The notes under the pieces: generated by a model
Told to the model about the DNA's origin: nothing
The model's input: only the letters and a program-made list of their open reading frames with translations
The model's database searches: none
Program-made: the position numbers and the translations under genes
NCBI GenBank assembly: GCA_014529385.2
Contig: CM043944.1
Coordinates: 66,232,895 to 66,292,894, forward strand
Length of the DNA stretch: 60,000 nucleotides
Direction: 5' to 3'
Source of the DNA: Adiantum capillus-veneris
Taxonomy: Eukaryota; Streptophyta; Polypodiopsida; Polypodiales; Pteridaceae
Shown: in pieces, positions 12,521 through 22,035 of the stretch
Layout: each line of letters starts with the position of its first letter
How positions within the stretch are numbered: position 1 is the stretch's first letter

Positions 12521-12810
12521 AATTATGTGGAGCTTCTATTGTGACTATACTAGTCAATTTGTAAACAAAATCTTTTTTGTATCTTCCTTTGTTTTATGTA
12601 ATTTATAGTTATTATTCAAATCCATGTGTTGTACATCCTCTTGACTTTTGGTGTTTATCAACACCACAATCCTATGAGATTTTCACTTTATTTACTAGCC
12701 ACACACCTCAATTTTTTTCACTTTAAGTGGAAAATTCCCAAATTACATGAATTCGATCGATTTGGAGATTCCCATAATGTGAGAATTTTAACAAAATACC
12801 TAATATGGTC
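12521..12810. other. 3' flank of the DUF7869 gene, no gene seen
   Basis: AT-rich sequence that probably includes the 3' untranslated region of the preceding gene. It carries neither the 18-bp satellite motif nor any similarity I can see to the LTRs of elements A, B or D. It ends abruptly where the reverse transcriptase of element A starts at 12811, which I read as a deletion junction. Confidence 0.5.
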
Positions 12811-14133
12811 TTAGAAGACACATTCTCCCAGAAACCTTCTAACCTCAGTGATGCTAGTGCATGTTTCTTTCATTCTTTGGATGGCATCTACCTTTGATGG
12901 ACAAGGTTTCCTACCATATGGCCCGCACATGTGCCCCACAATGAGCACTTCTTTGACACCAAACATAGACTTTTTCCCTGACAATGTAAGATTCACTTCT
13001 TCCAACCTAGACAAAATTTTATCACAATCATTTATGTGATTTACCACAAACCTGCGACATCCCTTGAGATCCAAAGCTTCATCTTTGTCACTTTCTTCAC
13101 ATCCTTTGATAGGAAAATCATCAATGAAAGGCATTGTGATTTGAGGAATAAAGTCACGTAAGACCTTATTCATCCCATTCATCATATGTGCAACCGAGTT
13201 GGTTGCTCCCTGTGGCAAGGTACACATCCTTACCAAACCCAAAGGTGTCCTCATGGTTGTCAAGTCTCTGCTTTCAATTGCAAGCTGAGATTGATCATAC
13301 CCTGAGTAGAGATCCCCCATTGAGTAGATTGCCCTCCCTGCAAACGCCTCTGTAAACTCATCCACAATTGGACCTGTACCTACATTTCTAATTGTCACCT
13401 TGTTCACTGGTTGCATATCTTGGATGAAGCGTAGAGAAACATTCTTCTTTGGAACTGTGAACCACCTGTTTGAGTATGGAGCATTCAGTAGCTCTACTAA
13501 CTTTGGCAAATGAGCCTTTGAAACCGGAATAGGCCGCAGATTCCAAGGCACATGAGGTATTGTGAAAATTAACATAGGAGCTACAATATAGGGATCAACA
13601 CATCCTATCTCATGTGGCTCAAATGCAAAAGCCTTACCATGCTTTGAAAGCATTTCTTTGAAGCACTTTGTCTCCTCCTGTGTTAGAAACTCCTCGCAAC
13701 CAATCTGCAACTCTTGAAAGGACTCCTTTGTGAAGGTATGCCCGATCTTTTTAGGATTCCGCAAACTTGGTTGTAAAGAAGCCTGTTCAATCTTTTTCTT
13801 GTTGTTGGGTGGTAAGGGTGAAGCTACTGGTTTCACCTTCTTTGCTACACTCTTGTATTTAGTTTCAACATGGACTTCTGGGCCAACTGTTTGGCAAACT
13901 TCCACAACTTCATTTTCAAGATGCAAACTAGACCTCATTATAGCATCAAGCTCACCCATAGTATCTACAAAAGAAACTTGTTCACACAAACCCAAAACAT
14001 TTTCAGTAGGTTGTAGCAACCCACTCTTTTTCATGCCTATTTGTACATTATGCACATATTGCCTCTCATATCTCTTCAAATCTTCAAGTCTTGTAAAACA
14101 TACTGATCCATTCCTTGTTACCAAGGAGCTCAT
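12811..14133 (-). pseudogene. Element A reverse transcriptase (partial pol)
   Basis: Encodes the region before reverse transcriptase (SLRNPKKIGH, EIGCVDP, RPIPVSKAHLPKLVELL) and the polymerase core: RWFTVPKKN, FIQDMQPVNK, GDLYSGYDQ, TLPQGATNS, and the catalytic box as MPFIDDFPIKG near + strand 13113-13127. It ends after EVRRFLGECVF, just where RNase H should follow. Compared with related elements as I remember them, about a dozen residues are missing after LVELL, leaving NAPYSNRWF, which suggests an in-frame deletion in the fingers. The reading frame of 440 residues is uninterrupted but is separated by frameshifts from the protease upstream. It would make DNA from retroelement RNA if intact, but this copy cannot complete a cycle. 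Confidence 0.85.
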
Positions 14134-14764
14134 TGAGAAAGTTTCACCTATTTTTGGATCAGACGAGACCCTTTTTCTTTATGTACCACTGCAATCCCGC
14201 TTTACAATGGTACTTGGCAAAAACCCATCATTTCTCTATGATCATGAAACTCTTTGCTTACCTTTGGTAGAGGATGTTCTCTGAGGTTGTCACGATTTCT
14301 TTCATGGTTTATACAGACTGTGAGAAATTGGACAGCTCATTTACCATCTTTGCTACGTATTCTAGCATATGCTGAACCATGGTCCATTACCTTTGTTTCC
14401 ATTCGAACTCCCACAATGTAGGGTTGTCCAAGGATGAGATGATATGAAGATGTATCCTGTACAAAGAAGTTTTGGTCAATCTTTACATCACCTATTGTTA
14501 CCTTCACACCTGGCATGCTGCATACAATTCACCGGATGAATTGTTTGCCACTTTTACTATCCAACCATGATCTGTGTCCATTGGCCATTTGCACTTGTTG
14601 TAGAGACTCTTTGACATTATGTTTATTTCTGAACCATGGTCAATCAAGGCAACAAATGGCTCTTCAAGATCACCTACCTTGACCAAAGTTTCTGTAGTAG
14701 CCCTTGCCCAATGACTTCGTGAATTAGTAACTCCTAGGAATATCTTCAACTTCTTCATCATCAT
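14134..14764 (-). pseudogene. Element A retropepsin-like protease, frameshifted
   Basis: From 14764 leftward the frame reads ATTETLVKVGDLEEPFVALIDHGSEINIMS, an aspartic protease with D-H-G in place of the common D-S/T-G, a variant I know from this class of elements, followed by the ANNSSGELYAAC region. The frame closes at 14504. The continuation (about VKVTIGDVKIDQNFFVQDTS, LILGQPYI, RMETKVMDHGSAYARI) is found in another frame down to about 14330, so at least one frameshift and one stop break it. A frame change is also needed to join it to gag. The role in an intact element is cleavage of the gag-pol polyprotein. Confidence 0.75.
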
Positions 14765-16577
14765 TTGAGAAATACACTTGCTTCACTCTCCCACTAGATT
14801 GGTAGCATCCTACCACAGCTCCATCATTCTCCTTATTTTGCAGTTGCATCCCTTGTGTCTTATAGGTTTCCCCTTCAACCTGTGGACGAGAAACTTCAGC
14901 AAGGGTTTGCCTCTTCCTCTTGATGATGTCAATGATCTCCTCGTGGAATTCACGCTTTGCAATGCCAAGAACTTCTCCCAGAGTGAACTCAATCTTGCTA
15001 TTCAAGATCCTTTCCTCCAAGACTTTCTTTAAATCTGTAGCAACCTCAATATCAGATTGTAGTTTATAAGTTGGGCCTTTTGTCTTACCTTTTGTTGGCT
15101 CTTTCTTCTTTCCTGTTGTAGACTCCTCCATGAGTACTTCAGGTGGAGATGCTCCTTTTGTTGAGGGTGTTTGAGAAGGAATTGAGTCACTTCTTCCCCT
15201 AGTTCTAGAAGCTCTTTTTGATGGTCCTTCATCAGCATTCTCACGTCTGCGCTTCTCTTCTACAATTGCCTCATTTTGTTGGCATTTTGTAATGTAGGCA
15301 TGCACTGACAATGAGTCCACTGGATCATTCCATCCTGTTTCTAGACGTATGCAATCACCTGCTTCATGTAGAATCTCATTTGTAAGCTTTCCCTTTTTAG
15401 CTAATTGCATGATATTTGGCCAAATTTGACCATGATGGTCACTCATCTCTTCATCACAAAAATGCTCAATTTTTACTCCATAAGTAGCTGCCTCAACTGA
15501 AGAGGTGGCATGCTTAGTTGCCATATCTTCAACTAAGGTTTGCATTCCCCCCTTCCCAAAGTTAGCTCTCAAGGGTAGACCTGTCTCTCTTAAGTGGGTT
15601 TTACCATCCTTAAAAAAGACAACATCTTTTGACAAAGCATCACTAAAATCATCACAATCCCTTCTTACATGGTCTGTACTATCACACCAAATACATCTAT
15701 TAACAAACCCTTCTTTAGGCTGTTGTCTTTGCCTAGGAAGTGGCCCTGATGGTTGGCCTTTTTCTTCAAGCTTTGCAAGCTTCACCTTCAAGTCACGCAT
15801 TCCCTTCACAAGCTCATCTAGCATGGACTCATCAAACTTAGGAGCGATAAAAGTAGGCTTTACCATTTTGTCAGGAGTTGAGGTGGAAGGAATTGTAGTG
15901 TTTAGTACCATCTTGTCCCTTCTTCTTTGTCGTTTGGCAAGCAGTGAGACAGCACCTTCAACCTCATTCCAGTCGGTCTTTAGTCCTTGCTCAGCATCTT
16001 TATCTTCAAGAAGAAGCTCCAAATTTTCTTGAAACTCTTTACCTGCAGCTTGCAAGAAAAGATCTGTCTTTTCTGCATCTAGTGTGGCCCTTTCTGTCCT
16101 TGGGAGTTGTGCATAGCGCCGCTCAAATTCCCTAAGTAGTTCTGTTATTGATAGTCCTTGCTTTGGCTTGACTACCCATTCTAAGAATGTCCTTTTGGTC
16201 ACTCTCTCAGAGTCCTCCATGAAATATTCCTCCTTTAAAGCTACTTTGAGTTCTTCCCAATTTCTCCCATGCCTGTCTTTAATTGCCCTAACATGCTCCC
16301 TAATTTTTGGAGCAACAAGTAGCTCAAAGCTTTGAATCATCTCACCTTCTGACACGCGATGCAGCTCCATCTGCTTCACATAATCGCGTAAGTACTTGGT
16401 TACATCTTTGCCATTGAATTGATCCATTCTGTTGACGACCGCTTGTATGGCCTTCGTTGCTGAAATCTCCCTTCTTTCAGTGGCATGTTGTTGTTGCATG
16501 AACATTGCAAATGCTTGAAACATTTGCATTGTTGTTGGGTCAAAATGCATACCCTGTTGCTCAACATGATCACCCAT
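14724..16577 (-). CDS. Element A gag polyprotein
   Basis: An uninterrupted frame of about 617 codons when started at the ATG at 16577 (MGDHVEQQGMHF). The open frame extends further upstream to 16664, but that part overlaps the primer-binding site and LTR edge, so I prefer the downstream ATG. Residues 25-260 are capsid-like (QMFQAFAMFMQQQ, VNRMDQFNGKDVTKYLRDYVKQME, REHVRAIKDRHGRNWEELKVALKEEY, FERRYAQLPRTERATLDAEK). A zinc knuckle of the form C-X2-C-X4-H-X4-C (CIWCDSTDHVRRDC) lies near + strand 15655-15700. The C-terminal part is charged and rich in K, E and T, and ends SNDDEEVEDIPRSY. Gag would form the virus-like particle that packages element RNA. It is the best preserved gene of element A. 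Confidence 0.8.
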   Translation of the reverse strand: MGDHVEQQGMHFDPTTMQMFQAFAMFMQQQHATERREISATKAIQAVVNRMDQFNGKDVTKYLRDYVKQMELHRVSEGEMIQSFELLVAPKIREHVRAIKDRHGRNWEELKVALKEEYFMEDSERVTKRTFLEWVVKPKQGLSITELLREFERRYAQLPRTERATLDAEKTDLFLQAAGKEFQENLELLLEDKDAEQGLKTDWNEVEGAVSLLAKRQRRRDKMVLNTTIPSTSTPDKMVKPTFIAPKFDESMLDELVKGMRDLKVKLAKLEEKGQPSGPLPRQRQQPKEGFVNRCIWCDSTDHVRRDCDDFSDALSKDVVFFKDGKTHLRETGLPLRANFGKGGMQTLVEDMATKHATSSVEAATYGVKIEHFCDEEMSDHHGQIWPNIMQLAKKGKLTNEILHEAGDCIRLETGWNDPVDSLSVHAYITKCQQNEAIVEEKRRRENADEGPSKRASRTRGRSDSIPSQTPSTKGASPPEVLMEESTTGKKKEPTKGKTKGPTYKLQSDIEVATDLKKVLEERILNSKIEFTLGEVLGIAKREFHEEIIDIIKRKRQTLAEVSRPQVEGETYKTQGMQLQNKENDGAVVGCYQSSGRVKQVYFSNDDEEVEDIPRSY

Positions 16578-16608
16578 GGTTACCCACAAACTCTCACCCT
16601 GGCAGTTT

Positions 16609-16624
16609 CGCGTCGGGTTCACCA
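16609..16624 (-). promoter_or_regulatory. Element A primer-binding site
   Basis: On the minus strand TGGTGAACCCGACGCG follows the LTR end (CTCGACA) after a 6-nt spacer. Position and the leading TGG fit a tRNA 3' end as primer. Element B has the related TGGTGCCCGCCAGCG at the same place. The tRNA species is not assigned. Confidence 0.55.
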
Positions 16625-16833
16625 AAAATATGTCGAGAAATTTGCGATCTTGCCAGGAAAGCACAAGGCTTATGGCTGTGAGAGTTTGTGAGAGAACTCA
16701 ACAAAAACTATATGAAGGAGTTAAACCATAGATGCCATGAAGACTAGGGTTTGGAAAGAAGTGCAATCAAAGAAGACTCACTCTTTCTCTCTTGCACTCA
16801 CACACACACAAAGAAAGAACGCAAAAGAGAATG

Positions 16834-17046
16834 TTAAAACAATACGAAGATGAAAACATCAAGGCTATGGTCATATCGTATCATGGGTAATATGAAAGGG
16901 TTAATGGATGAGTTAATGGCATTCAATCTTGGCTGACCAAATAGGCTACGAATTGTTCTTTGGAATTGTAGTTTTGTGATTACCATAATATAGATATTTT
17001 GTCTAGTGATTGGGATTAATTGTGTGTACAAATCCTCTTGGTTCAT
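16834..17046 (-). CDS. Conserved small open frame A2, 70 residues, unknown function
   Basis: Starts MNQEDLYTQL and ends VFIFVLF. It is homologous along its whole length to the adjacent A1 (17043-17261) and to a frame upstream of gag in element D (39171-39389): shared positions include I-x-I-x-V, FQ, FG, RL, N/E, ILP/IP, M/L-I-x-Y and the hydrophobic C-terminus. Its ATG overlaps the TGA of A1 (ATGA on the minus strand, 17046-17043), an arrangement suited to reinitiation. It is the most diverged of the three. No known family is recognised. Confidence 0.5.
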   Translation of the reverse strand: MNQEDLYTQLIPITRQNIYIMVITKLQFQRTIRSLFGQPRLNAINSSINPFILPMIRYDHSLDVFIFVLF

Positions 17047-17261
17047 AGCAAGATAACTACGCTTAATTCAAAAGAAAAGTTATAGTCTATGAGAGGTAGT
17101 ATGATGGGATCCGGTGATAGAAGTATTTCATTAAGCCTTTCTAGGCCAAAGAGAAACACTATACGTTGTTGAAAGTGTATTTTTCGGCTAATCCATACGT
17201 TAATTCTAATAGATTGTACAGAGTGAAAGCGATAGAAATGATCATCATGTGGGTTATTCAT
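17043..17261 (-). CDS. Conserved small open frame A1, 72 residues, unknown function
   Basis: Starts MNNPHDDHFYRFH and ends LSVVILL. Aligned with the element D frame, the start codon, the stop codon and about half of the residues match, including INV, SRKI, FQQRIVF, FG, RL and EIL. In the core FQQRIVF to EIL most identical residues use different codons (for example CAA CAA CGT ATA GTG against CAG CAG CGC ATA GTC), so the protein, not the DNA, is what is conserved. It is probably beta-rich with a hydrophobic end. There is no zinc finger, signal peptide or clear membrane helix. Function unknown. Confidence 0.6.
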   Translation of the reverse strand: MNNPHDDHFYRFHSVQSIRINVWISRKIHFQQRIVFLFGLERLNEILLSPDPIILPLIDYNFSFELSVVILL

Positions 17262-18636
17262 CTAGGATAGTATGTGAGAAATGTAGATATGAGAGAAGTG
17301 AAGAGATGAGATGTTTCCCTCCCAAGCCCTATTCTTGCACGTAGGCAATAAGGATACTGCGGGGAGAGATGTACCTGTAGCAAAGAGAACCTAGAGATGG
17401 TGAATTACTAAGAATGAGAGAGATAGGTTTGGTTAAGGAGATGAGATTAGATACATATATATATGTTGGATTAGAGATGAAAATGAAAACAACAAGAAAT
17501 CAAGAAAACATCAATGTAGAACACATCTTACTTGAAACCCTTCGGCACCATTATTGATGGGAGAGAGAAGAAGAGGGGAGAATTCAATGTTGATTGATAT
17601 GCCAAGTACAACACCTTCTTTGATTAGAGTTGATCTTCCAAGGATAGTGTACAAGAGTGGCTAGTCTTCCTCTAGGAGAAAGTGTAGGCTTGGGCTTATG
17701 TTAATGGGGCTAAGTACAATTAGGCATTACTACTCACTCCCTCAAGAATTCCTCTCATCAATGGCTTGAATGCTTGAGTTCTTTCCAAGGAAGAAGAGGT
17801 CCCCTTTTATAGGTGAAGGGAACCCACAAGGGTTTACACAAGAAGAGAGGAGCCAGTGTGAACAGGAATTGGAAAAGTTGGAAATGAGCTGTCCCTGCAT
17901 GATGTGGGCAGACTGGGGTCCAGCATTTTGATCATATCTCCTCAACCGTGGCTCCAAATAAAAAAGTAAAAATATGAGCAAAAACTTCAGCTCATTAGCT
18001 ACAATTTTGATTTTAAAATCGTTTTCCAATTCGGATTGGAACCTTGTGTAAAAAATTCATCAAAATAGGATCCATTTATGGTAGCAAAAGTCTTCATGTG
18101 GTCTCCTTAGCCTAGAATTTCATTTAATTCCAAAGGACACCTCATGCCATATGAAAGCATGACATTGCTCCTTGACAAATTTTTGTAATCATGCTTGCAA
18201 TAATGCATTAAAATAAGTGTATCTTTGAAATCATGCCACCTAGTGTCCCACTAGGATTTGATTCTATCCTAGTAGCTATTTAAAAAGAAATATAAGAAAA
18301 GTATAAAAAATCCATAGAATATATATATATTGGAGTTTACCCTAGATATAGGATCTAGCTAGGGTGTGAGATGATAATGAAATAGTAGAAATAAAGAATC
18401 AATGCTTTTTGCCCCAAGTTAGAGGCGGAGCTATTGATGCTTTTCCCATAGTATTTTCTGATGGTAAAGTAAGGATATGTTACCCTTGAGAAAAATAATA
18501 AGATGAGATAGAAGGCTTATTATTATAATTAAATATGCATATGTACACTATAGGAAATATAATTATGTATCTAAAAAAATATAAGAAAGATCTTGTAGCA
18601 TGCGTTTCCACTATGTACGTGTCACAACACGACAAC

Positions 18637-18849
18637 GTGTGCTGTAAATCCATGCTTTGGCAGGGTTTTGCTCCTATGTGACATAGTCTCTTGGGTGGAC
18701 GACGGCTAGTAAATTCCCAAGGGTCTACTCCTATTGGGCTTGTGGTGTTTCAAAGGGATTTTTCAAATATTTTTTTTTCTTGTAGTCCTCTTTCAACGCT
18801 CTTGGGTGACATCGCTATAGAGGTGTTTCAGTTTGTTTGTTTCCCAACA
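18637..18849 (+). repeat. Element B 5' LTR, 3' portion only
   Basis: 213 bp matching the last 209 bp of the 3' LTR (24922-25130) with few changes, including GTGCTGTAAATCC at the left and TTTCCCAACA at the right end. The first roughly 650 bp of the LTR are absent and element A's LTR abuts the break. Confidence 0.9.
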
Positions 18850-18855
18850 GTGTTT

Positions 18856-18870
18856 TGGTGCCCGCCAGCG
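18856..18870 (+). promoter_or_regulatory. Element B primer-binding site
   Basis: TGGTGCCCGCCAGCG lies 6 nt after the LTR end CCCAACA, where minus-strand DNA synthesis would be primed by a tRNA. tRNA species not assigned. Confidence 0.6.
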
Positions 18871-18913
18871 AGGAATCGCTTCAAGTTACCTTCAGTTTAC
18901 AGGTTTTGAAGAC

Positions 18914-20472
18914 ATGGCGTTTAATTTTCTGGATTTTAGTGGGAAATCAAATGAAAGTTCCAAAGATTTCATTGAGAAACTGGAGTTTGCTTGCCTTCTT
19001 GCTGACAAGCAAGACCCAGCGTTGGTGCTACGAATCTTCTACTTCTGTTTGAAGGGAGATTCTAGGGAATGGTTGGAAGGCTATGAAAAGGATCTACAAT
19101 CAGCCCAACCTCCTCAAGTTATGACTTATGAAATGGTAAGTCATGCTTTTCTTACAGACTTTCAGCAGGTGGAAGACCCACAAAAGGTATGGCAGTCTAT
19201 TCAAGGCTTAGTACAAGATGAAGGCCAAACCATAGAAGACTTTGTCAAGGCATTCAATGCGTTATGGGCAAAGTGGTGTACATATTTGGGGGTTGAAATT
19301 CCTCTAGCCATGTTGAAGAAGGACAGGTTTCTTGCAAGCTTGAGGAGTAACCTACGCTTGAAGGTAGACCTTAAGCAGCCCAGGACCTTTGAGGAGGCAG
19401 TTGAAATTGCAAAGAATAAAAAGTGGAAAGCAGAGCGTCTTCATCAACTTGGAATCAATGTCGAGCCAAAGCTTGAAGTGAAAGCGGTAGAGCAACCAAG
19501 GGTCCTCATCAGGGAGCCAGGTTATGATCAACAAGCTTCTCATGATGTGAATGCCTTTCGCAAGGAGATGCAAGAGGTTGTAGGTCTTATGAAGAATCTT
19601 AGTGTGCATATGATGGAAGGTGGAAGAGGTCAAAGTTATGGATATGGACGTGGTTATGGAAGCAATGAGGGTTATACAGGTGGTAGAGGAAGAGGCATGG
19701 CTGAAGAGGGGATATGTTTCAATGATACAATTGTGGTGAATGGGGTCATAAAAGCTCTCAATGTGACAAGCCAAAGAGAATGGGTGGTGACATGTTTCCT
19801 CTTCCTCCACAAATTCCTTCTCAAGCTCAAGATTATGGTATTGAGATTAAAGGGGAAGCAGGACCAAGTGGATTGACAGCAGAAGAGAAGGGCAAAACAA
19901 AAGTGGTAAGCATAATTCGTTTGGAGAAGAAAGAGGATGATTTGGGAGCTATGGTCATGCCTGTAGGTAAGAGGGTTACAAGAGATCATGACATGAGTGA
20001 TGCAAGTTCTAGCCATAAAAGAGGGAAACAGGTTGAAACAGGTACAGGTAAAGAGAAGAAGAAGAGAAAGCCCAAGAAACATTACAATGCATCCGACTTT
20101 CCTTTGGGAGAAGGGCAACCAAATTATAGTCTAAGGGCTGATTTGGTGGGTAGAAAGGCTGATGTTACCTTTGGGCAACTCATGGAGATGTGTCCCAAGT
20201 TAAAGAGGCAATGGAAGCACGTAGTCAACCCCATGAAGAAGGAGCTTGCAAGGGGGTCAGTGAGAGTCTTGTTTTTGAATGAGTTACCTGACATATGTCC
20301 TACTATGGATGCATGGCATAAGAGGAAGTGCATTGGAGAGGCTTATATTGATGGAGGTGCACAGGTATGTGTTATTACTCAAGCTTGTGTATCAAAGTTG
20401 GGAATCAACATGGTGAAGAATTCAGGTTTTCGCATAAAGCTTGCCAACCAATCAAGGGTGAGGTGCTTGTGA
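18914..20472 (+). pseudogene. Element B gag and start of protease region, frameshifted
   Basis: Starts MAFNFLDFSGKS, aligned with MAFSYPEFHGRS of element D, which fixes the ATG although the frame is open further upstream. Capsid-like motifs shared with D include DPQKVWQ, AMLKKDRFLASL and KQPRTFEEAVEIAKNKKWK, then an RG/GY-rich linker. A frameshift near 19722 moves the zinc knuckle (YNCGEWGHKSSQC, C-X2-C-X4-H-X4-C) into the next frame, where it continues KRMGGDMFPLP. The protease-like region near 20341 has YIDGGAQVCVI with D-G-G. A TGA at 20470 replaces a glycine codon present in D (CLGVVK). Confidence 0.85.
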
Positions 20473-22035
20473 GTTGTAAAGGACTTAGAGGTGGATGTAT
20501 TTGATGTTAAGGTGCTAGTCAATTTCCATGTTACGCCCGCGGGTATTGGTGCTTTCCCTCTCATCCTTCGAAGACCATGGTTACAGGCAACCAAAGCTAT
20601 ACAGGATTGGGGACATGGTACCATCACTCTCTACAATAGAAGGGGTGATAAGAAGAGGTTTGACATGGCTAGCAAGAAATCTTTGGATGCTGATTTTGAT
20701 GAGAAAAGTGATGAAGAAGAGTCCTCAAGTGAAGAAGAAGACAATGGGGATGATGGCAATGAAGTGGAAGATAGTAGCGATAGTGATCTAGATGTTTCCT
20801 CCTTGTTTCTTGAAGAAGAGCATGATGAGAAACAAAGATTTCTTGGCCTTATGGAGAATGAGGATATCTCTGGTCCTTATGAGCAAATTGAAGAGCTGAT
20901 GCAACCCAAAGTTCAACCTAATGTCAAACAGGAGCTGATACAAGGTATGTTGTCTCCCGACTTGACTAGTCATGAGAAGGGTGAGTACCTACATATGATA
21001 CAACAATTTCCCCATTTATTCATCACTTCTTATGAGTAAATTAGAGGCTTTAAGGGAGAGGAAATCCACATTCCAATCAAGGTAGGAGCTCAGCCCGTAC
21101 GCCAAAAGCTAAGGAGAATGAGACAGGTACAACTTCATGCTTTAAAGGAAGAGGTAGACAAGCTTCTTGAAGCAGGTTTCATATGTCCTATGAGCACTGC
21201 AGAATGGGTGAGTCCTGTTGTTGTCACACCCAAGAAGGATGGAAAGTGGAGGATATGTGTTGATTTTAAGCCCCTAAACGCAGCCATGAAGAGGGATCCA
21301 TACCCTCTTCCTTTCATAGATGACATACTTGATTCTATTGCAGGGCATGAGAGGTATAGCGTATGTGATGGATTCTCTGGATATTTTCAGCTCACCTTGG
21401 CTTTGGAAGATCGAAAGAAGACCACATTTATCACGCCATGGGGATGCTTTTGTTATTGTGTACTTCCTTTTGGTCTTATGAATGGCTGTGCGTGGTATCA
21501 AAAGCGCGTCAACAAGGTGTTCTCTCCCTTTCTTGGCAAGTTTGTGAAGGATCTTATTGATGACTTTTGTGTTTATAGCTCTAGAAAGGATCATTGTGCA
21601 AAGCTTGGGATGGCATTGAAGCAATATGATGAAAGTGGAGGTCAACTCAACCCAAAGAAGTGTCGTCTTGCTCAACCAAGAGTGAAGTTTTTGGGGCATA
21701 TGATCTCAGAGAATGGGATTGAAGCGGATCCTGACAAAGTGAAGGCTTTGGTTCTCCTCCCATCACCTAAAGATACAAAGCAACTTTATACTTTTATTCA
21801 AATGGTGAAGTATATAGCAAGGTTCATTCCTTTGTCCTCTCAACTTCTTTATCCTCTACAACAAGTAGCAAGGTTGGATCTTCTACAATGGACAAATGAA
21901 TGTGAAGAGGTTTTCCAAGGTATCAAAGAGGTTCTTGGTTCTCTTCCTGCTATGCAAGCTCCTAATTGGGATAAGGAGTTTTATGTGAATCCATCAGTAG
22001 GTGAGGATGCTATTGGAGCTATGCTTCTTCAATGA
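20473..22035 (+). pseudogene. Element B protease end and reverse transcriptase, two internal stops
   Basis: Same frame as the zinc knuckle. The first part completes the protease-like domain (FHVTPAGIGAFPLIL, DWGHGTITLY) and an acidic linker (DEKSDEEESSSEEED). TAA at 21037 replaces a glutamate codon of D (SYEEIRG). The polymerase core follows: EWVSPVVVTPKKDGKWRICV, DFKPLNAA, PYPLPFIDDILDSIAG, FSGYFQL, TPWGCFCY, LPFGL, and the catalytic box as VKDLIDDFCVYSS (D has VKAFMDDFCVYSS). It then runs through the tether into the degenerate first RNase H (YVNPSVGEDAIGAMLLQ), ending at a TGA (22033-22035) after which the frame shifts. Confidence 0.88.

Larger units (their letters stand above)
12811..18634 (-). 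mobile_element. Element A: truncated and decayed Ty3-type LTR retroelement
   Basis: On the minus strand the order is LTR (18634-16631), primer-binding site, gag, protease and reverse transcriptase, then a sudden end at 12811. RNase H, integrase and the 3' LTR are missing. Protein sequence (DHGSEIN protease, FIDD polymerase site) is clearly of a different lineage from the Tat elements B, C and D. The right end CGACA pairs with TGTCG at 16631 as the inverted ends of an LTR, and the flank starts ACGTG inside what remains of the first LTR of element B, so A appears to have inserted into B. Confidence 0.7.
16631..18634 (-). repeat. Element A putative 5' LTR
   Basis: Bounded by TGTCG (16631) and CGACA (18630-18634), the inverted termini expected of an LTR, with a primer-binding site directly inside. 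The length would be 2,004 bp. There is no second copy in the window to confirm the ends. The segment carries a (CA) run at 16796-16815, AT-rich promoter-like text near 18290-18340, and the two small conserved open frames described separately. An alternative is that part of this segment is leader from another element. Confidence 0.5.

Noticed and set aside
13730-14284. 184-codon plus-strand open frame
   Set aside because: Antisense shadow of the pol gene of element A.
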